The notes: generated from the sequence alone by a model not told the origin. Positions 17,746 through 27,134 are shown, numbered from the stretch's first letter. The stretch: DNA of 64,000 nucleotides from CAWCVR01 sp963799105 (GCA_963799105.1 CAWCVR010000007.1:322936-386935); one strand, 5' to 3'. Numbers and translations are program-made.

Positions 17746-20220
17746 ATGAAACTGCTACACGCACTTGGACTGTCTGCCGGGTTGGCTTTCATGGGGGGAG
17801 TCGCCGCTACGGCAAACGGCAGCGCGGATCGCGCTACTCCGAAGGAGGCCGCACCGATCCTCATCGACTTCCCGGAGCCGGGCTCCATCTTTCCACCGGA
17901 GATTACGCCGCCCACGTTTTTATGGCGCGAAACAGCCGGGGGGGCGATCGCCTGGCGGGTCGAAGTGCTTTTTAGCGAGCGGGGACCGCGAGTCAAAGAG
18001 AACTCAGCGGGCGAGAAGCCGCGCGTGGGAGAGATCGACACCTCGCTGGTGGGCTACGTGCCTCCCACGCTGACAGCGGAACAGGAAGCGCAGCACACCT
18101 GGAAACCGGGCCGGGAGCTCTGGGAGAAGATCAAGAAGTACTCTCAGAAGCACCCGGCAACCCTGGTGATCACCGGGTTTCGGGATGCACGCCTGACGCA
18201 GCCGGTTTCCAGCGGGCGGTCGACCTTCGAGACTTCCTTGGATCCGGTGGGCGCTCCCATCTTCTATCGCGACGTGCCGTTGATTCCGCCCGACCCCTCG
18301 GAGCGGGAGCGCGGCATCATCCACCCGCTGTCGGATTCGGTACTTCCGAAGATCCAGTGGCGGACCCGCAATATAAGCGATACGAGCAGCAAGACAGTGA
18401 TGGAGAACCTGCCCACCTGCGCCAACTGCCATTCCATCTCACGCGACGGGAGTACGCTCGGCATCGACGTGGACGGGCCGCAGAACGACAAAGGGCTTTA
18501 CGCGCTGATCCCCGTAAAGAAGGTCAGCTCCATCAGCAACGATTACGTGATCCATTGGAGCGCCTATACCGAGCAGGGATCGCCCAAACGGTTCGGCTTT
18601 ATGTCGCAGGTTTCTCCCGACGGACAGTACGTGATCACCTCGATCGAAGTGCCCGGCACCCGCGGGCAGCGTGTCACCGACCGGATCTACCAGGGGCTTT
18701 ACGACTTCTGGGGCTTCGGCCAGGTGTTCTATCCGACCCGCGGCATACTGGCCTGGTACAGCAAGGCGACGCAGAAACTGCAACCCCTGCCGGGCGCCGA
18801 CGATCCCGAATATGTGCAAACGTGCGCTTTCTGGAGTCCGGACCAGAGCTTCATCGTATTCGCCCGCGCCAAAGGCCGCGACCCGTATCCGCCCGGCCAG
18901 CCGGCCTCGAAGTTTGCCAACGATCCCAACGAGACCCAGATCCAATACGACCTGTATCGCATCCCGTTCAATGAAGGCAAGGGCGGCAAGCCGGAAAGAA
19001 TCGTGGGCGCTTCGGAAAACGGGATGAGCAACAATTTCCCGAAAGTATCGCCCGACGGCAAGTGGATCGTGTGGGTGCAAAACAAGAACGGCCTGCTGAT
19101 GCGGCCGGACAGCAAGCTCTACATCGTTTCTTCGAGCGGAGGCGAAGCGCGGCCGCTGCGCAGCAATCTGAAAACCATGAACTCCTGGCACAGTTTCTCG
19201 CCGAACGGGCGCTGGCTGGTGTTTTCATCCAAGACGCCAACGCCTTACACTCGCCTTTATCTGACGCACATCGACCAGGATGGGAACAGCAGCCCGGCGA
19301 TTCCGATCGATGACGCCACGGCCGCCAACCGCGCGGTGAATATTCCCGAGTTCATAAATCTCGGGCCGGAGGGTCTGGACCGGATCGATACACCCGCCAC
19401 GGATTTCTATAAGGAGTTCAACGTCGCGGCGGACCTGTCGGAGAAGCATGAGTTCGCCTCGGCCGTGCCGGCTTGGAGGAAGGCGGTGGAACTCAATCCC
19501 GAGGACGCCCGGGCGCATAACAACCTGGGAGCCGCGCTGGTGGAGACCGGAAAGCCCGAAGAGGCGCTGACGGAGTACCGGAAATCGCTGGATCTCAATG
19601 ACCAGAGCTCCCAGGCGCACAATAATCTCGGCAGCATTCTGGCGCAACAGGGCAAACTCGACGGAGCTTTGCAGCAGTTTGAAAGGGCGGTGGAGCTGAA
19701 TCCCGATAACGGCCGCGCGCAGAGCAACCTGGGCGGTGCTCTGTCGGAGAAGGGGCGAAACGAAGAAGCGCTGGAGCATCTGCGCAAGGGCGTGGCGCTG
19801 GACCCCAAATTTGCCGATGGACAGAACAACCTGGGCGCCGCGCTGGCTCGGGCCGGCGAGCTGGATGAAGCCATCCCGCACCTGGCGACAGCGGTGGATC
19901 TGGCGCCGCAATCGGTAGGCAATCGCTACAACTATGGGCGCGTGCTGGCCGCCAAGGGGCGGTTCGCGGATGCCGCCGCCCAGTTCGAACAGGCAGCGAA
20001 TCTGACGGGCATGCGGGAGCCGGCGATACTCGATATCCTCGCAGCTATGTATGCCGAAACGGGCCGCTACCCGGAAGCGGTCGCCACGGCGCGAAAGGCC
20101 CTCGACCTGGCCGGTGAGCAGCGAGATGCCGAACTGGCTGCGTCGCTGCGGTCCAGCCTGGAGCGTTACGAAGCTTTGGCGCGGGGCGCCGGCGGCGGTG
20201 CGGCTGGGCCGCGGAGGTAG
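17746..20220 (+). CDS. exported PD40 beta-propeller/TPR protein with one CxxCH haem motif (copy 2)
   Basis: An 824-residue paralogue of the gene at 6218-8740. ATG 17746 gives a signal peptide (MKLLHALGLSAGLAFMGG); the frame is open far upstream but runs antisense through the VWFA gene. It has the same order of parts: FPPEITPPTFLWR near residue 48, CANCH at 225, propeller blades at about 285-520 (SPDGQYVITS, SPDQSFIVFA, SPDGKWIVW, SPNGRWLVF), and TPRs at about 559-805. The last residues (RGAGGGAAGPRR) are encoded by the first unit of a 47-bp GC-rich tandem repeat. The neighbour downstream, in the opposite orientation, is a TPR protein, as is the case for copy 1's wider neighbourhood. Haem attachment is inferred from the motif only. 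Confidence 0.85.
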   Translation: MKLLHALGLSAGLAFMGGVAATANGSADRATPKEAAPILIDFPEPGSIFPPEITPPTFLWRETAGGAIAWRVEVLFSERGPRVKENSAGEKPRVGEIDTSLVGYVPPTLTAEQEAQHTWKPGRELWEKIKKYSQKHPATLVITGFRDARLTQPVSSGRSTFETSLDPVGAPIFYRDVPLIPPDPSERERGIIHPLSDSVLPKIQWRTRNISDTSSKTVMENLPTCANCHSISRDGSTLGIDVDGPQNDKGLYALIPVKKVSSISNDYVIHWSAYTEQGSPKRFGFMSQVSPDGQYVITSIEVPGTRGQRVTDRIYQGLYDFWGFGQVFYPTRGILAWYSKATQKLQPLPGADDPEYVQTCAFWSPDQSFIVFARAKGRDPYPPGQPASKFANDPNETQIQYDLYRIPFNEGKGGKPERIVGASENGMSNNFPKVSPDGKWIVWVQNKNGLLMRPDSKLYIVSSSGGEARPLRSNLKTMNSWHSFSPNGRWLVFSSKTPTPYTRLYLTHIDQDGNSSPAIPIDDATAANRAVNIPEFINLGPEGLDRIDTPATDFYKEFNVAADLSEKHEFASAVPAWRKAVELNPEDARAHNNLGAALVETGKPEEALTEYRKSLDLNDQSSQAHNNLGSILAQQGKLDGALQQFERAVELNPDNGRAQSNLGGALSEKGRNEEALEHLRKGVALDPKFADGQNNLGAALARAGELDEAIPHLATAVDLAPQSVGNRYNYGRVLAAKGRFADAAAQFEQAANLTGMREPAILDILAAMYAETGRYPEAVATARKALDLAGEQRDAELAASLRSSLERYEALARGAGGGAAGPRR

Positions 20221-20316
20221 CCGGGAGGCGGGGCGCTGGCGGCGGTGCGGCTGGGCCGCGGCGGGAGGCGGGGCGCCGGCGGCGGTGCGGTCGGGCCGCG
20301 GCGGTAGCCGGGAGGC
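20183..20316. repeat. three tandem units of a 47/40/47-bp GC-rich repeat
   Basis: Units at 20183-20229, 20230-20269 and 20270-20316 all begin GGGGCGC(C/T)GGCGGCGGTGCGG. The middle unit lacks the seven bases GGTAGCC. The first unit encodes the extreme C terminus and the stop codon of the PD40/TPR gene, so repeat growth may have extended the protein. Confidence 0.75.
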
Positions 20317-20337
20317 GGCGCATTTGTCCCAGCCCGC

Positions 20338-21420
20338 TCACGGTTTCTGCTGTTCGGCCGTGAGGCGGTCGAAGACGGCGCGCTCTCTCTCTCCATCCTC
20401 CTGGCGGTTCAGGCGGAAATAAAGAGCGGCCAACTCGATGTGCGGCTGGGCCCAGGTGGGATCGTCGTGGACAACCTTTTCGAAGTCCCGCGCGGCCGCT
20501 TCCGCTTGTCCCTCGGTGCGCTCGAGGCGCGCCCATTCGTAGCGCGCGACCGTGGAGCTGGGTTTGAGCAGCAAGGCGCGCTGCAAATGCTGGCGGGCCC
20601 CGTCCAGATCGCGTCCGGTGTGCAGAACGGCACCCAATCCAAGCTGCGCTTCAAAGTCCTTGGGGTCGGCCTCCACAGCCTTTCGCAGCGCGGCGGCGGC
20701 GCCCTCGGTATCTCCCAGGTAGCTCAGAACGGTACCGCGTAACGTATCCACGCCGGGCAGCCGCGGATTCAGGCGCGCAGCCGCGGCGGTGTAATCGCGG
20801 GCGCGCTCGAACTCGTTCATCTTGAGAGCGGTCCGGCCGGCCAGCAGGTAAGCCTCGGGGCTGTGGCCCTCGCGGGCCACGCGGTCGACGCGGTCCAGGC
20901 CTTCGCGGCGGAGGCCTGCCCGGATTAGAGCCGACCCCAGAAGCCACTCGACCGACAGATCGTCGGGGTGCGCGGATGCCACGGGCTTGAGGGTGGCGAT
21001 CGCCTTCTCATCCTGGCCGAGGCTGGCATAGCAATCGGCCAGCAGGGTGGCGAGGCGCACGTCATCGGGTTGCGCGGCCCGCAGCGTGTTGAGTTGCTCC
21101 GCCGCGTCGCGCATCGCGCCCTTCTTGTAGTACGCCAACGCCAGGTTGAGCCGGAGGCCCGCATTCTCTTTCTTCGCGAGCGCCGCGCGGTACTGAACGA
21201 TAGCTTCGTCGTAGCGGTTCAACTTCGCGAGTGCCGCTCCCAGATTGGCGCGGACCTCGACGGAGTCCGGGTAGAGCTTGAGGAGTTCCCGATACTTGCC
21301 GACGGCCAGCGCATCGTCCCCGCGCTGCTGTGCCGCCAAAGCGTCGTGGAAGAGTTGTGCGGGTTGAGGGGTTTGCGCGCAAGCAGCGCCGGCGGCGATG
21401 AGGAATGCCACGATGCGCAT
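20338..21420 (-). CDS. exported tetratricopeptide-repeat protein, paralogue of the 1941-3071 gene
   Basis: A 360-residue protein with signal peptide MRIVAFLIAAGAACAQ. It is almost entirely TPR helices (for example ALAVGKYRELLKLYPDSVEV, DEAIVQYRAALAKKENAG, LRLNLALAYYKKGAMRDAAEQ, GARQHLQRALLLKPSS). It shares the repeat layout and the phrase LNLALAYYK with the TPR gene near the window start. The start ATG 21420 is preceded by TATCCT after seven bases, again without a Shine-Dalgarno motif. It is divergent from another TPR gene with only 42 bp between the two starts. It probably has a scaffolding role in the periplasm with neighbouring exported proteins; the partner is unknown. Confidence 0.85.
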   Translation of the reverse strand: MRIVAFLIAAGAACAQTPQPAQLFHDALAAQQRGDDALAVGKYRELLKLYPDSVEVRANLGAALAKLNRYDEAIVQYRAALAKKENAGLRLNLALAYYKKGAMRDAAEQLNTLRAAQPDDVRLATLLADCYASLGQDEKAIATLKPVASAHPDDLSVEWLLGSALIRAGLRREGLDRVDRVAREGHSPEAYLLAGRTALKMNEFERARDYTAAAARLNPRLPGVDTLRGTVLSYLGDTEGAAAALRKAVEADPKDFEAQLGLGAVLHTGRDLDGARQHLQRALLLKPSSTVARYEWARLERTEGQAEAAARDFEKVVHDDPTWAQPHIELAALYFRLNRQEDGERERAVFDRLTAEQQKP

Positions 21421-21462
21421 CGATTTCAGGATAACGGATTTGCGTTATCGTAGGGAGAGAAT
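21421..21462. promoter_or_regulatory. compact divergent promoter region with a 7-bp inverted repeat
   Basis: GATAACG (21430-21436) and CGTTATC (21443-21449) form an inverted repeat with a six-base centre. Its left arm overlaps the minus-strand TATCCT (21433-21428) of the 20338-21420 gene, and its right arm lies in the plus-strand TTATCGT in front of AGGGAGAG and ATG 21463. One regulator bound here could control both TPR genes. Confidence 0.45.
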
Positions 21463-22623
21463 ATGTGGGGTCGATCATCCGGGGAGCGGGCTGTGGGCCT
21501 GCTCGTGCTCTTCGCAGCGCCCTGGCTGCGCGCGCAAGCGCCCGTTAAAGAGCAATTCGAGGATTTGTCACGCCGGGCGGAAGCTGCCCTCGATAGCCGT
21601 CCCGAGGAGGCTATCCTACTGTACAAGCAGGCGCTCGGGATCCGGCCGGACTGGCCGGAGGGTTGGCTCTACATGGGGGGCGCGCTTTATCAGAGAGGCC
21701 ACTATGCCGAGGCCACCGACGCTCTACGGAAAGGAATCGGGCTGGCGCCGATATTTGCGAACGGGTGGGCTCTTCTCGGCCTCAGCGAATCCCAACTCGA
21801 CGATCCAGAGCAGGCGTTGGCGGATATTCGCAAAGGCGAGGAATTGGGTCTGGGCGGCAATCCCCAGTTTGAAACAGCCGTGCGCGCGCGTGCCGCGCAG
21901 CTTCTGATCCGGACGTCGGCTTTCGATGATGCTCTCGCGCAGTTGCAGCCACTTACAAAGTATCCTGACGATCCCCCGCCGGTGTTGGAAGCCATGGGAC
22001 TCTGCGCGCTGGCCAGCCCGGAAGACATCGCGCGGATTACGCCGCAGCGGCGCGCGGTAGTGGATCTGGCGGGGAAGGCCGCCTGGGCTTTGGCCAGCCA
22101 GCATCGCGACGTGGCGGCGGCCGGCTACCGCCAATTGCTGGCGCAGTATCCCAGCGAGCCGGGCGTGCACTACGCTTATGGCCTCTACCTGATGGAGACC
22201 GATAGTAAGGCGGCGCTGGCTGAATTCCAAAACGAAGTGCATAACAATCCGAAGCACTGGCCGTCTCTCGTCGGGATCGCGTCCATTCAGATCCAGCAGG
22301 GCGCGCCGGGGCAGGCCCTCGAGTCTTTGCACGCGGCCATGAAGGCCGTGCCCACCAACTACCGCTGGCTCTGCCACGCGAATTTGGGGCGCGCCAATCT
22401 GGACGCAAACAACCTGACCGCCGCCATTTCCGAACTGGAGGATGCCGTCCGGCAGATGCCCTCCAGCGCTAGTGCGCATTTCTTCCTGGCGGAAGCCTAC
22501 CGCCGGGCCGGGCGTGAGGCGGACGCCGGGAGAGAAGCGGCGGAATTCGAAAAGGCGAAGGTCCAGCAGGATTCTCTCGGAGTGCCGGTGCTGCACCAGT
22601 TCGGGATCCCGGGGAAGAACTGA
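21463..22623 (+). CDS. exported tetratricopeptide-repeat protein
   Basis: A 386-residue protein with an N-terminal signal segment (VGLLVLFAAPWLRAQA) and TPR helices over nearly all of its length: AEAALDSRPEEAILLYKQALG, ATDALRKGIGLAP, ALADIRKGEELG, ALAEFQNEVHNNPKHWPSL, ALESLHAAMKAVP, AISELEDAVRQMP. The ribosome site AGGGAGAG lies just before ATG 21463. It is divergently paired with the TPR gene ending at 21420. It resembles generic acidobacterial TPR proteins rather than a named family; the function is unknown. Confidence 0.83.
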   Translation: MWGRSSGERAVGLLVLFAAPWLRAQAPVKEQFEDLSRRAEAALDSRPEEAILLYKQALGIRPDWPEGWLYMGGALYQRGHYAEATDALRKGIGLAPIFANGWALLGLSESQLDDPEQALADIRKGEELGLGGNPQFETAVRARAAQLLIRTSAFDDALAQLQPLTKYPDDPPPVLEAMGLCALASPEDIARITPQRRAVVDLAGKAAWALASQHRDVAAAGYRQLLAQYPSEPGVHYAYGLYLMETDSKAALAEFQNEVHNNPKHWPSLVGIASIQIQQGAPGQALESLHAAMKAVPTNYRWLCHANLGRANLDANNLTAAISELEDAVRQMPSSASAHFFLAEAYRRAGREADAGREAAEFEKAKVQQDSLGVPVLHQFGIPGKN

Positions 22624-22860
22624 CCATCCTGACCATAAGCCCGGAAGCCGACGTACCTTCGTGAGAGCGAGGTGGCGCGTCATGTACCGGTTCACCCGCC
22701 GCCACCTTCCCGGAATCGTCTGAAGGGTTGCGCCCGGTCACCCATCGCCCTGATATGGGTCTGAGCAGTCTGAACCCGTATTTCCGTTTTGAGTAGTTAC
22801 CGATAACCGCCTGATGGCCTCCGACGCCTTTATTCATGCGGGTTTCAACGTGATGAAGAC
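22624..22860. other. intergenic stretch without a recognisable gene
   Basis: Lies between the TPR gene and the IS1380 relic. I find no coding frame, RNA or hairpin that I can defend here. Confidence 0.4.
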
Positions 22861-22869
22861 GCTCCGGAG

Positions 22870-23255
22870 GTCAACACCCAATGGGTGAAAAACGAAACTG
22901 ACCCTTTCAGCTATCTTTCAACTCCTTGTTGAAGGGCGGTTTCCAGGGATCACGAGTCACCTCCGACGGTGGCCCGATCCTGGTACGCGAGCTGGATGAA
23001 CGTCCGGGCTTCGGCGATCTCATCGCCCAGCACCCGACCGGCTCACGACGCGGAAAGAACATGCAGCTTCCGCTGGCGGACCTATTGTGCCAGTCCGTTT
23101 CCAGCCGGATGGCCGGCTATAAGGTGGCTACCGGGTAGCAGGTGGCGATGACACCAGCGAAATCAGGCGGACCAGGGCGTTGGGGGCCGGAGAGGTGTTC
23201 ATGAAAATCGCTGAAAAGAAGCGGCTTTCCGGTTTTGGGTTATTCCGGCGGGGCG
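22870..23255 (+). mobile_element. internally deleted IS1380-family relic (transposase N terminus joined to the element's 3' end)
   Basis: Codons in 22926-23138 read GSRVTSDGGPILVRELDERPG ... QLPLADLLCQSVSSRMAGY, the N-terminal signature of IS1380-type transposases. After this the coding match stops. Bases 23158-23250 are clearly similar to the reverse complement of 40130-40243 (shared GAAATCAGGC-GACCAGG and AGCGGCTT-CCGGTTT blocks), where they follow the C terminus of a second transposase relic. The middle of the element is therefore missing here. Confidence 0.65.
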
Positions 23256-23287
23256 ACAACCCCGCCTTGCGGGGGCGAAGACGGCTC

Positions 23288-23376
23288 CCGGAGGAAGAAC
23301 CGGGACTCGCAAGACCAAGGGATGACGGTTTGGTTTATACTCAATTGGATCTGAAAATCCAAAAAGGAAATTCCGG
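23288..23376 (+). promoter_or_regulatory. upstream segment shared with the aldo/keto reductase gene at 37843
   Basis: CCGGAGGAAG (23288-23297), GGATGACGGTTTGG, TTATACT (23335-23341) and TCCAAAAAGGAAATTCCGG recur at the same spacing in 37750-37838; over the last 45 bases 37 are identical. TATACT may be a -10 box. Both segments stand in front of Tat-exported oxidoreductase genes. The gene start here is a further 78 bp downstream with its own AGGAGAG ribosome site. Confidence 0.55.
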
Positions 23377-23453
23377 ATTGTTCTCCACGGGAGGCTGACC
23401 CGGACGAGGTTCAAATCGAACCTCGCAGTAGACAATACATCATAGGAGAGTCA

Positions 23454-25214
23454 ATGTCGAAGCAGAGCATTGATCGTAGAGCATTCCTGAAGGGCGCGGC
23501 GTTGACCGGTGTGGCACCCGCTGCCCAGGCCGCCCAGGCTGGGCGCAAGTGGGATCAGGAAGCCGACGTCGTGGTGATCGGATCCGGCGCCGCCGGGCTG
23601 CCCGCCGCCATTATTGCCAGGGAGAACAACGCGTCGGTAATCCTGGTCGAGGCCAACCGCGACATCGGCGGCCACGCCGCCGTCTCCACCGGCAACATCC
23701 CGCTGGGCGGCGGCACCGCGGCCCAGAAAGCGGCCGGAATCGTGGATTCGCCCGATATCCTCTTCAGGGACCTCTGCGACTGGTCCGTGGTGGGGGGCAA
23801 CGGCGCCGCCGAGTACCGCTTCAACGACCGCGACATCGTTCGCGCTTTCGCCGACAACAACGTTTTCGCCTACGACTTTCTCGTGGCCCATGGACTGACA
23901 TGGACGAAACCGGAACCCGACCGTGGCGGCATGACCCAGGCGGGCAAGTCGGCTCCCAGGGCCATGCACGCGGCCATCATGCAATACGAGCGGATTCAGA
24001 CCGGCGTAGTCGAGCCCCCCAACGTCGGGAGAACCACTTCCGGGGGCATCGGCATCGTGCGTCCGCTGGAGGCAGCCGCGCGGAAAGCGGGCGTGAAAAT
24101 CCTTCTCCAGCACAGAATGACCAGTCTGATCCGCGAGGACAACGCCGCGGCCCGCGTGGTCGGGATCACCGTGGAGGCCAATGGCGCAAAGCTCAATATC
24201 CGCGCCCGCAAAGGCGTCATCGTCTGCACCGGCGGCAGCAGCGGCAACGCGAGTTTCCGCCGCATATTCGATCCTCGCCTCACCGAGGAATACTGCAGCA
24301 ACGCGGGCGAGCCCTATACTACCCAGGATGCCAGCGGAGAAATCGCCGCCATGGAGGTCGGGGCATCGCTTTGGGGCACCGCCAACCAGACTGCGGAATA
24401 CGGCGCCCATATCTCTAAGCCAGGGTATATCGGGTGCCAGCACGGATACCCCGCCATGTTTCCCACGTGGCAACCGACCAGCAAGTATTTCCACCTGGCC
24501 CGCGCCATCGGCCTGCAGGTCCACGATTTTCAGGACGTGATCTGCGTCAACCAGGTCGGCGTGAGGTTTTATGACGAGACGAAGGGCGCGTTCGGCAACG
24601 CCGCCGCTACCCTCGAGGCCGGCCAGAACTACGAACAGAACAATTGGCGCAACGCGGCCAATACGAAGTGGGATCCCATGGGCTACCTTTCGGCCGCCAT
24701 GGGTCTGAATGGCGGCACCGGCCCCGGCGGCGGGCCGATTTGGAGCATCTTCGACGCCGCGGCGGTGCAGCGCGAGAAATGGACCGTCGCCCCGCCCTGG
24801 GTGGATAGGGAGGCCGGCTTCTTCTTTTCCGCCGACACGATTGCCGGTTTGGCCGCCGCCATCAAAAACAAGTATCAAAAGAACCCGATGCCTGCCCAGG
24901 CGCTCCAGAATACCGTTACCCGCTACAACTCTTTTGTGGACGCGGGCGCGGATGCGGATTTCGACAAACCCGCTCCCAAGCACAAAATCGAGACGCCTCC
25001 GTTCTACGCCGCCTGGGCCACGCCGGTTACTCACGATTGCCGCGCCGGCCTGCGCGTCAACGCGAACTTCCAGGTGCAGGACATCAAGGGCAAGGTGATA
25101 CCGGGCCTCTACTGCGCGGGCGAGTCCGCCGGTGGATTCGGCGAGCACGGCATCGCCCGGTGCGTCGTCGGAGGCCTAATCGCCGGCAGGCACGCCGTCG
25201 CGGAGAAGGTGTAA
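23454..25214 (+). CDS. Tat-exported FAD-dependent oxidoreductase (fumarate reductase/ketosteroid dehydrogenase type)
   Basis: A 586-residue flavoprotein. The N terminus has a twin-arginine motif (IDRRAFLKG) and an alanine-rich cleavage region, so export of a folded, FAD-loaded enzyme is expected. ADVVVIGSGAAGLPAAI (about 38-54) is the Rossmann dinucleotide fold, followed by the acidic VEANRDIGGHAA. GVIVCTGGSSGN and the C-terminal PGLYCAGESAGGFGEHGI are typical of the FAD_binding_2 family. The substrate cannot be read from the sequence; fumarate-like acids, 3-ketosteroids or aromatic acids are all used by relatives. No haem or flavocytochrome motif is present, so electrons must go to a partner. 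AGGAGAG precedes ATG 23454, and the upstream segment is shared with the reductase gene at 37843. Confidence 0.85.
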   Translation: MSKQSIDRRAFLKGAALTGVAPAAQAAQAGRKWDQEADVVVIGSGAAGLPAAIIARENNASVILVEANRDIGGHAAVSTGNIPLGGGTAAQKAAGIVDSPDILFRDLCDWSVVGGNGAAEYRFNDRDIVRAFADNNVFAYDFLVAHGLTWTKPEPDRGGMTQAGKSAPRAMHAAIMQYERIQTGVVEPPNVGRTTSGGIGIVRPLEAAARKAGVKILLQHRMTSLIREDNAAARVVGITVEANGAKLNIRARKGVIVCTGGSSGNASFRRIFDPRLTEEYCSNAGEPYTTQDASGEIAAMEVGASLWGTANQTAEYGAHISKPGYIGCQHGYPAMFPTWQPTSKYFHLARAIGLQVHDFQDVICVNQVGVRFYDETKGAFGNAAATLEAGQNYEQNNWRNAANTKWDPMGYLSAAMGLNGGTGPGGGPIWSIFDAAAVQREKWTVAPPWVDREAGFFFSADTIAGLAAAIKNKYQKNPMPAQALQNTVTRYNSFVDAGADADFDKPAPKHKIETPPFYAAWATPVTHDCRAGLRVNANFQVQDIKGKVIPGLYCAGESAGGFGEHGIARCVVGGLIAGRHAVAEKV

Positions 25215-25248
25215 GGCGCTTTGATTCTTGGCACGAGGAGAAGGTAGG

Positions 25249-26859
25249 ATGTCCCGACATTCCACGCGCTTAATATTTGCATTCCTCATCGCAACTTGCG
25301 GGTTCGCTCAGCCCGCCATTATGTCAACCGAGGTGGTGAACTCCGCCAGCTTTCTCGTCCAGGGGATGCCCGGCTCCGGGATCGCACAGGGTTCCATCTT
25401 CACGATATTCGGCACGGGTTTAGGACCTGCCGCGCTGGTCCAGGCCGGCCCGTTGCCGCTTCAGACGTTGCTGGGCGGCACCTCCGTCACCGTCACGGTT
25501 GGCGGGCAAACCGTGAAGGCTTATATTCTGGCGGCTGTCAGCTATCAAGTGAATGCTCTCCTGCCATCCACGGCACCTACCGGCAGCGGATTCGTCACTG
25601 TCACCTTCAACAACCAGACAAGCGCGCCCGAGCCGGTTCAAATCGTCACCGCCTCGTTCGGCACGTATACGTTCAATTCGGGCGGCACGGGGCAGGCCAG
25701 CGCCACCGACCTGAACTACGTGTCCAATAGCATCATCAGGACATTCCACCCGGGCGATTGGGTCATCTTGTGGGGTACCGGCCTCGGACCCATCAATGGA
25801 GACGACTCGAAGGCGCCGCCCGTCGGCAATATAGGGAGCCCGACGGTGTACATCGGGAATACCTCGTTGACTCCTTATTATGCGGGACGGTCGGCCCAGT
25901 ATCCCGGGTTAGACCAGGTCGCTTTTCAGATTCCGTCCGGGATACAGGGCTGCAATGTGCCGGTTGCGGTCGGAACCAATGGGGTCGTCAGCCACGCCAC
26001 AACCATTGCCGTATCGACATCCGGTCAGACCTGCTCGGATTCCCTTCTGGGCCAGGACTTGATCACCAAACTCGCCTCCGGCGGCACCGTCAACTTCGGA
26101 TTCGTGCAGTTGTCCGCCATCATTCTGCGCTTCCAGAGCCTTCCCGCCGGAATACAAGCGCCCGATTTTGGGCAGGCGACCTTCAGCGAATTCACGCCGC
26201 AAACGGCCGGGTTCGCCTCTTATGGCGTGTCCCAAGGCTATTGCATTACCACCAATGATCCCGATATGAGTCCCGGCCAGCTCGATGCCGGCGCTGCGAT
26301 CACCGTGCAAGGTCTCTCGACCGCGACGGTCCCCCAGGCCGTCCCTGGATGGGGATTCTACTATTTGTTCTTCAATAGTGGCGCACAGTTCTTTTGGAGC
26401 GGCCTCAACTACTCGGTTTCCGCCCCGGGCGGCGCAAAAGTCGGAGCGTTTTCTGTCAGCGACACCACCAGCGTACCCAGCGCTTATTTCTCCGGCATTA
26501 TCGCCGGTCAGACGATCCCCCGTTCGAGCGATTTTACGGTTACTTGGACCGGCGGCGACCCCACCTTGGAGAACGGCATGGTGACTATCGCGGGGGCTTC
26601 ATGGGGGATTTCGAGCGGGGGCCTATTCGGGGGCTTCATGTGTACGGCTCCGCTTTCCGCGAAGTCGTTCACCATCCCCAAGTGGGTGCTTTCTACGTTG
26701 GCGCCGAGCGCAACCGGTTATATTGGTGTCGCCCCATACCCGATGGGCGACATCTGGATCGGGCAGGCCAACAACCCGGTGGTTTTCCAGGCCAAAGGCC
26801 TCGACAGGGGCGTCCTCATGGACGAGTTTTACAACGGATACCCAGTCTACTTCCAGTAA
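25249..26859 (+). CDS. exported protein with Solibacter-type beta-sandwich (TIGR03437-like) N-terminal half
   Basis: A 536-residue protein. ATG 25249 is chosen because GAGGAGAAGG lies just upstream and the product starts with a signal peptide (LIFAFLIATCGFAQP). Residues about 25-270 contain the family's phrases VVNSASF, IFTIFGTGLGPAAL, YQVNALLPS, WVILWGTGLGP and DQVAFQIPSG. The remaining half is beta-rich, glycine-rich and unassigned. The domain is widespread in Solibacter-like genomes with unknown function, probably adhesion or structural. It is placed 34 nt behind the flavoprotein gene, so co-transcription is possible. Confidence 0.75.
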   Translation: MSRHSTRLIFAFLIATCGFAQPAIMSTEVVNSASFLVQGMPGSGIAQGSIFTIFGTGLGPAALVQAGPLPLQTLLGGTSVTVTVGGQTVKAYILAAVSYQVNALLPSTAPTGSGFVTVTFNNQTSAPEPVQIVTASFGTYTFNSGGTGQASATDLNYVSNSIIRTFHPGDWVILWGTGLGPINGDDSKAPPVGNIGSPTVYIGNTSLTPYYAGRSAQYPGLDQVAFQIPSGIQGCNVPVAVGTNGVVSHATTIAVSTSGQTCSDSLLGQDLITKLASGGTVNFGFVQLSAIILRFQSLPAGIQAPDFGQATFSEFTPQTAGFASYGVSQGYCITTNDPDMSPGQLDAGAAITVQGLSTATVPQAVPGWGFYYLFFNSGAQFFWSGLNYSVSAPGGAKVGAFSVSDTTSVPSAYFSGIIAGQTIPRSSDFTVTWTGGDPTLENGMVTIAGASWGISSGGLFGGFMCTAPLSAKSFTIPKWVLSTLAPSATGYIGVAPYPMGDIWIGQANNPVVFQAKGLDRGVLMDEFYNGYPVYFQ

Positions 26860-26945
26860 CGGCCGGCGCCGTTGCCCCTTGCGATCTCCGCGCATTTGCG
26901 CGGGCCGTTTCGCGGAGTCGTCCTACGGGCAACCGGGAACGGATT

Positions 26946-27021
<76 letters not shown>

Positions 27022-27134
27022 TTGGGATGGGCTCTACATGCAAAATAGCGCGTCGCGGGCGATCAAGTCAAACTGCGGCTGGCGGTTTGGAGGCGGCGTT
27101 CCAACGTGCTAGAGTCGAGGTTGGAGCGTTAACC

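Noticed and set aside
23451..25148. 565-codon minus-strand frame opposite the flavoprotein
   Set aside because: Mirrors the codon bias of the real gene; repetitive G/A/V/R/H composition.
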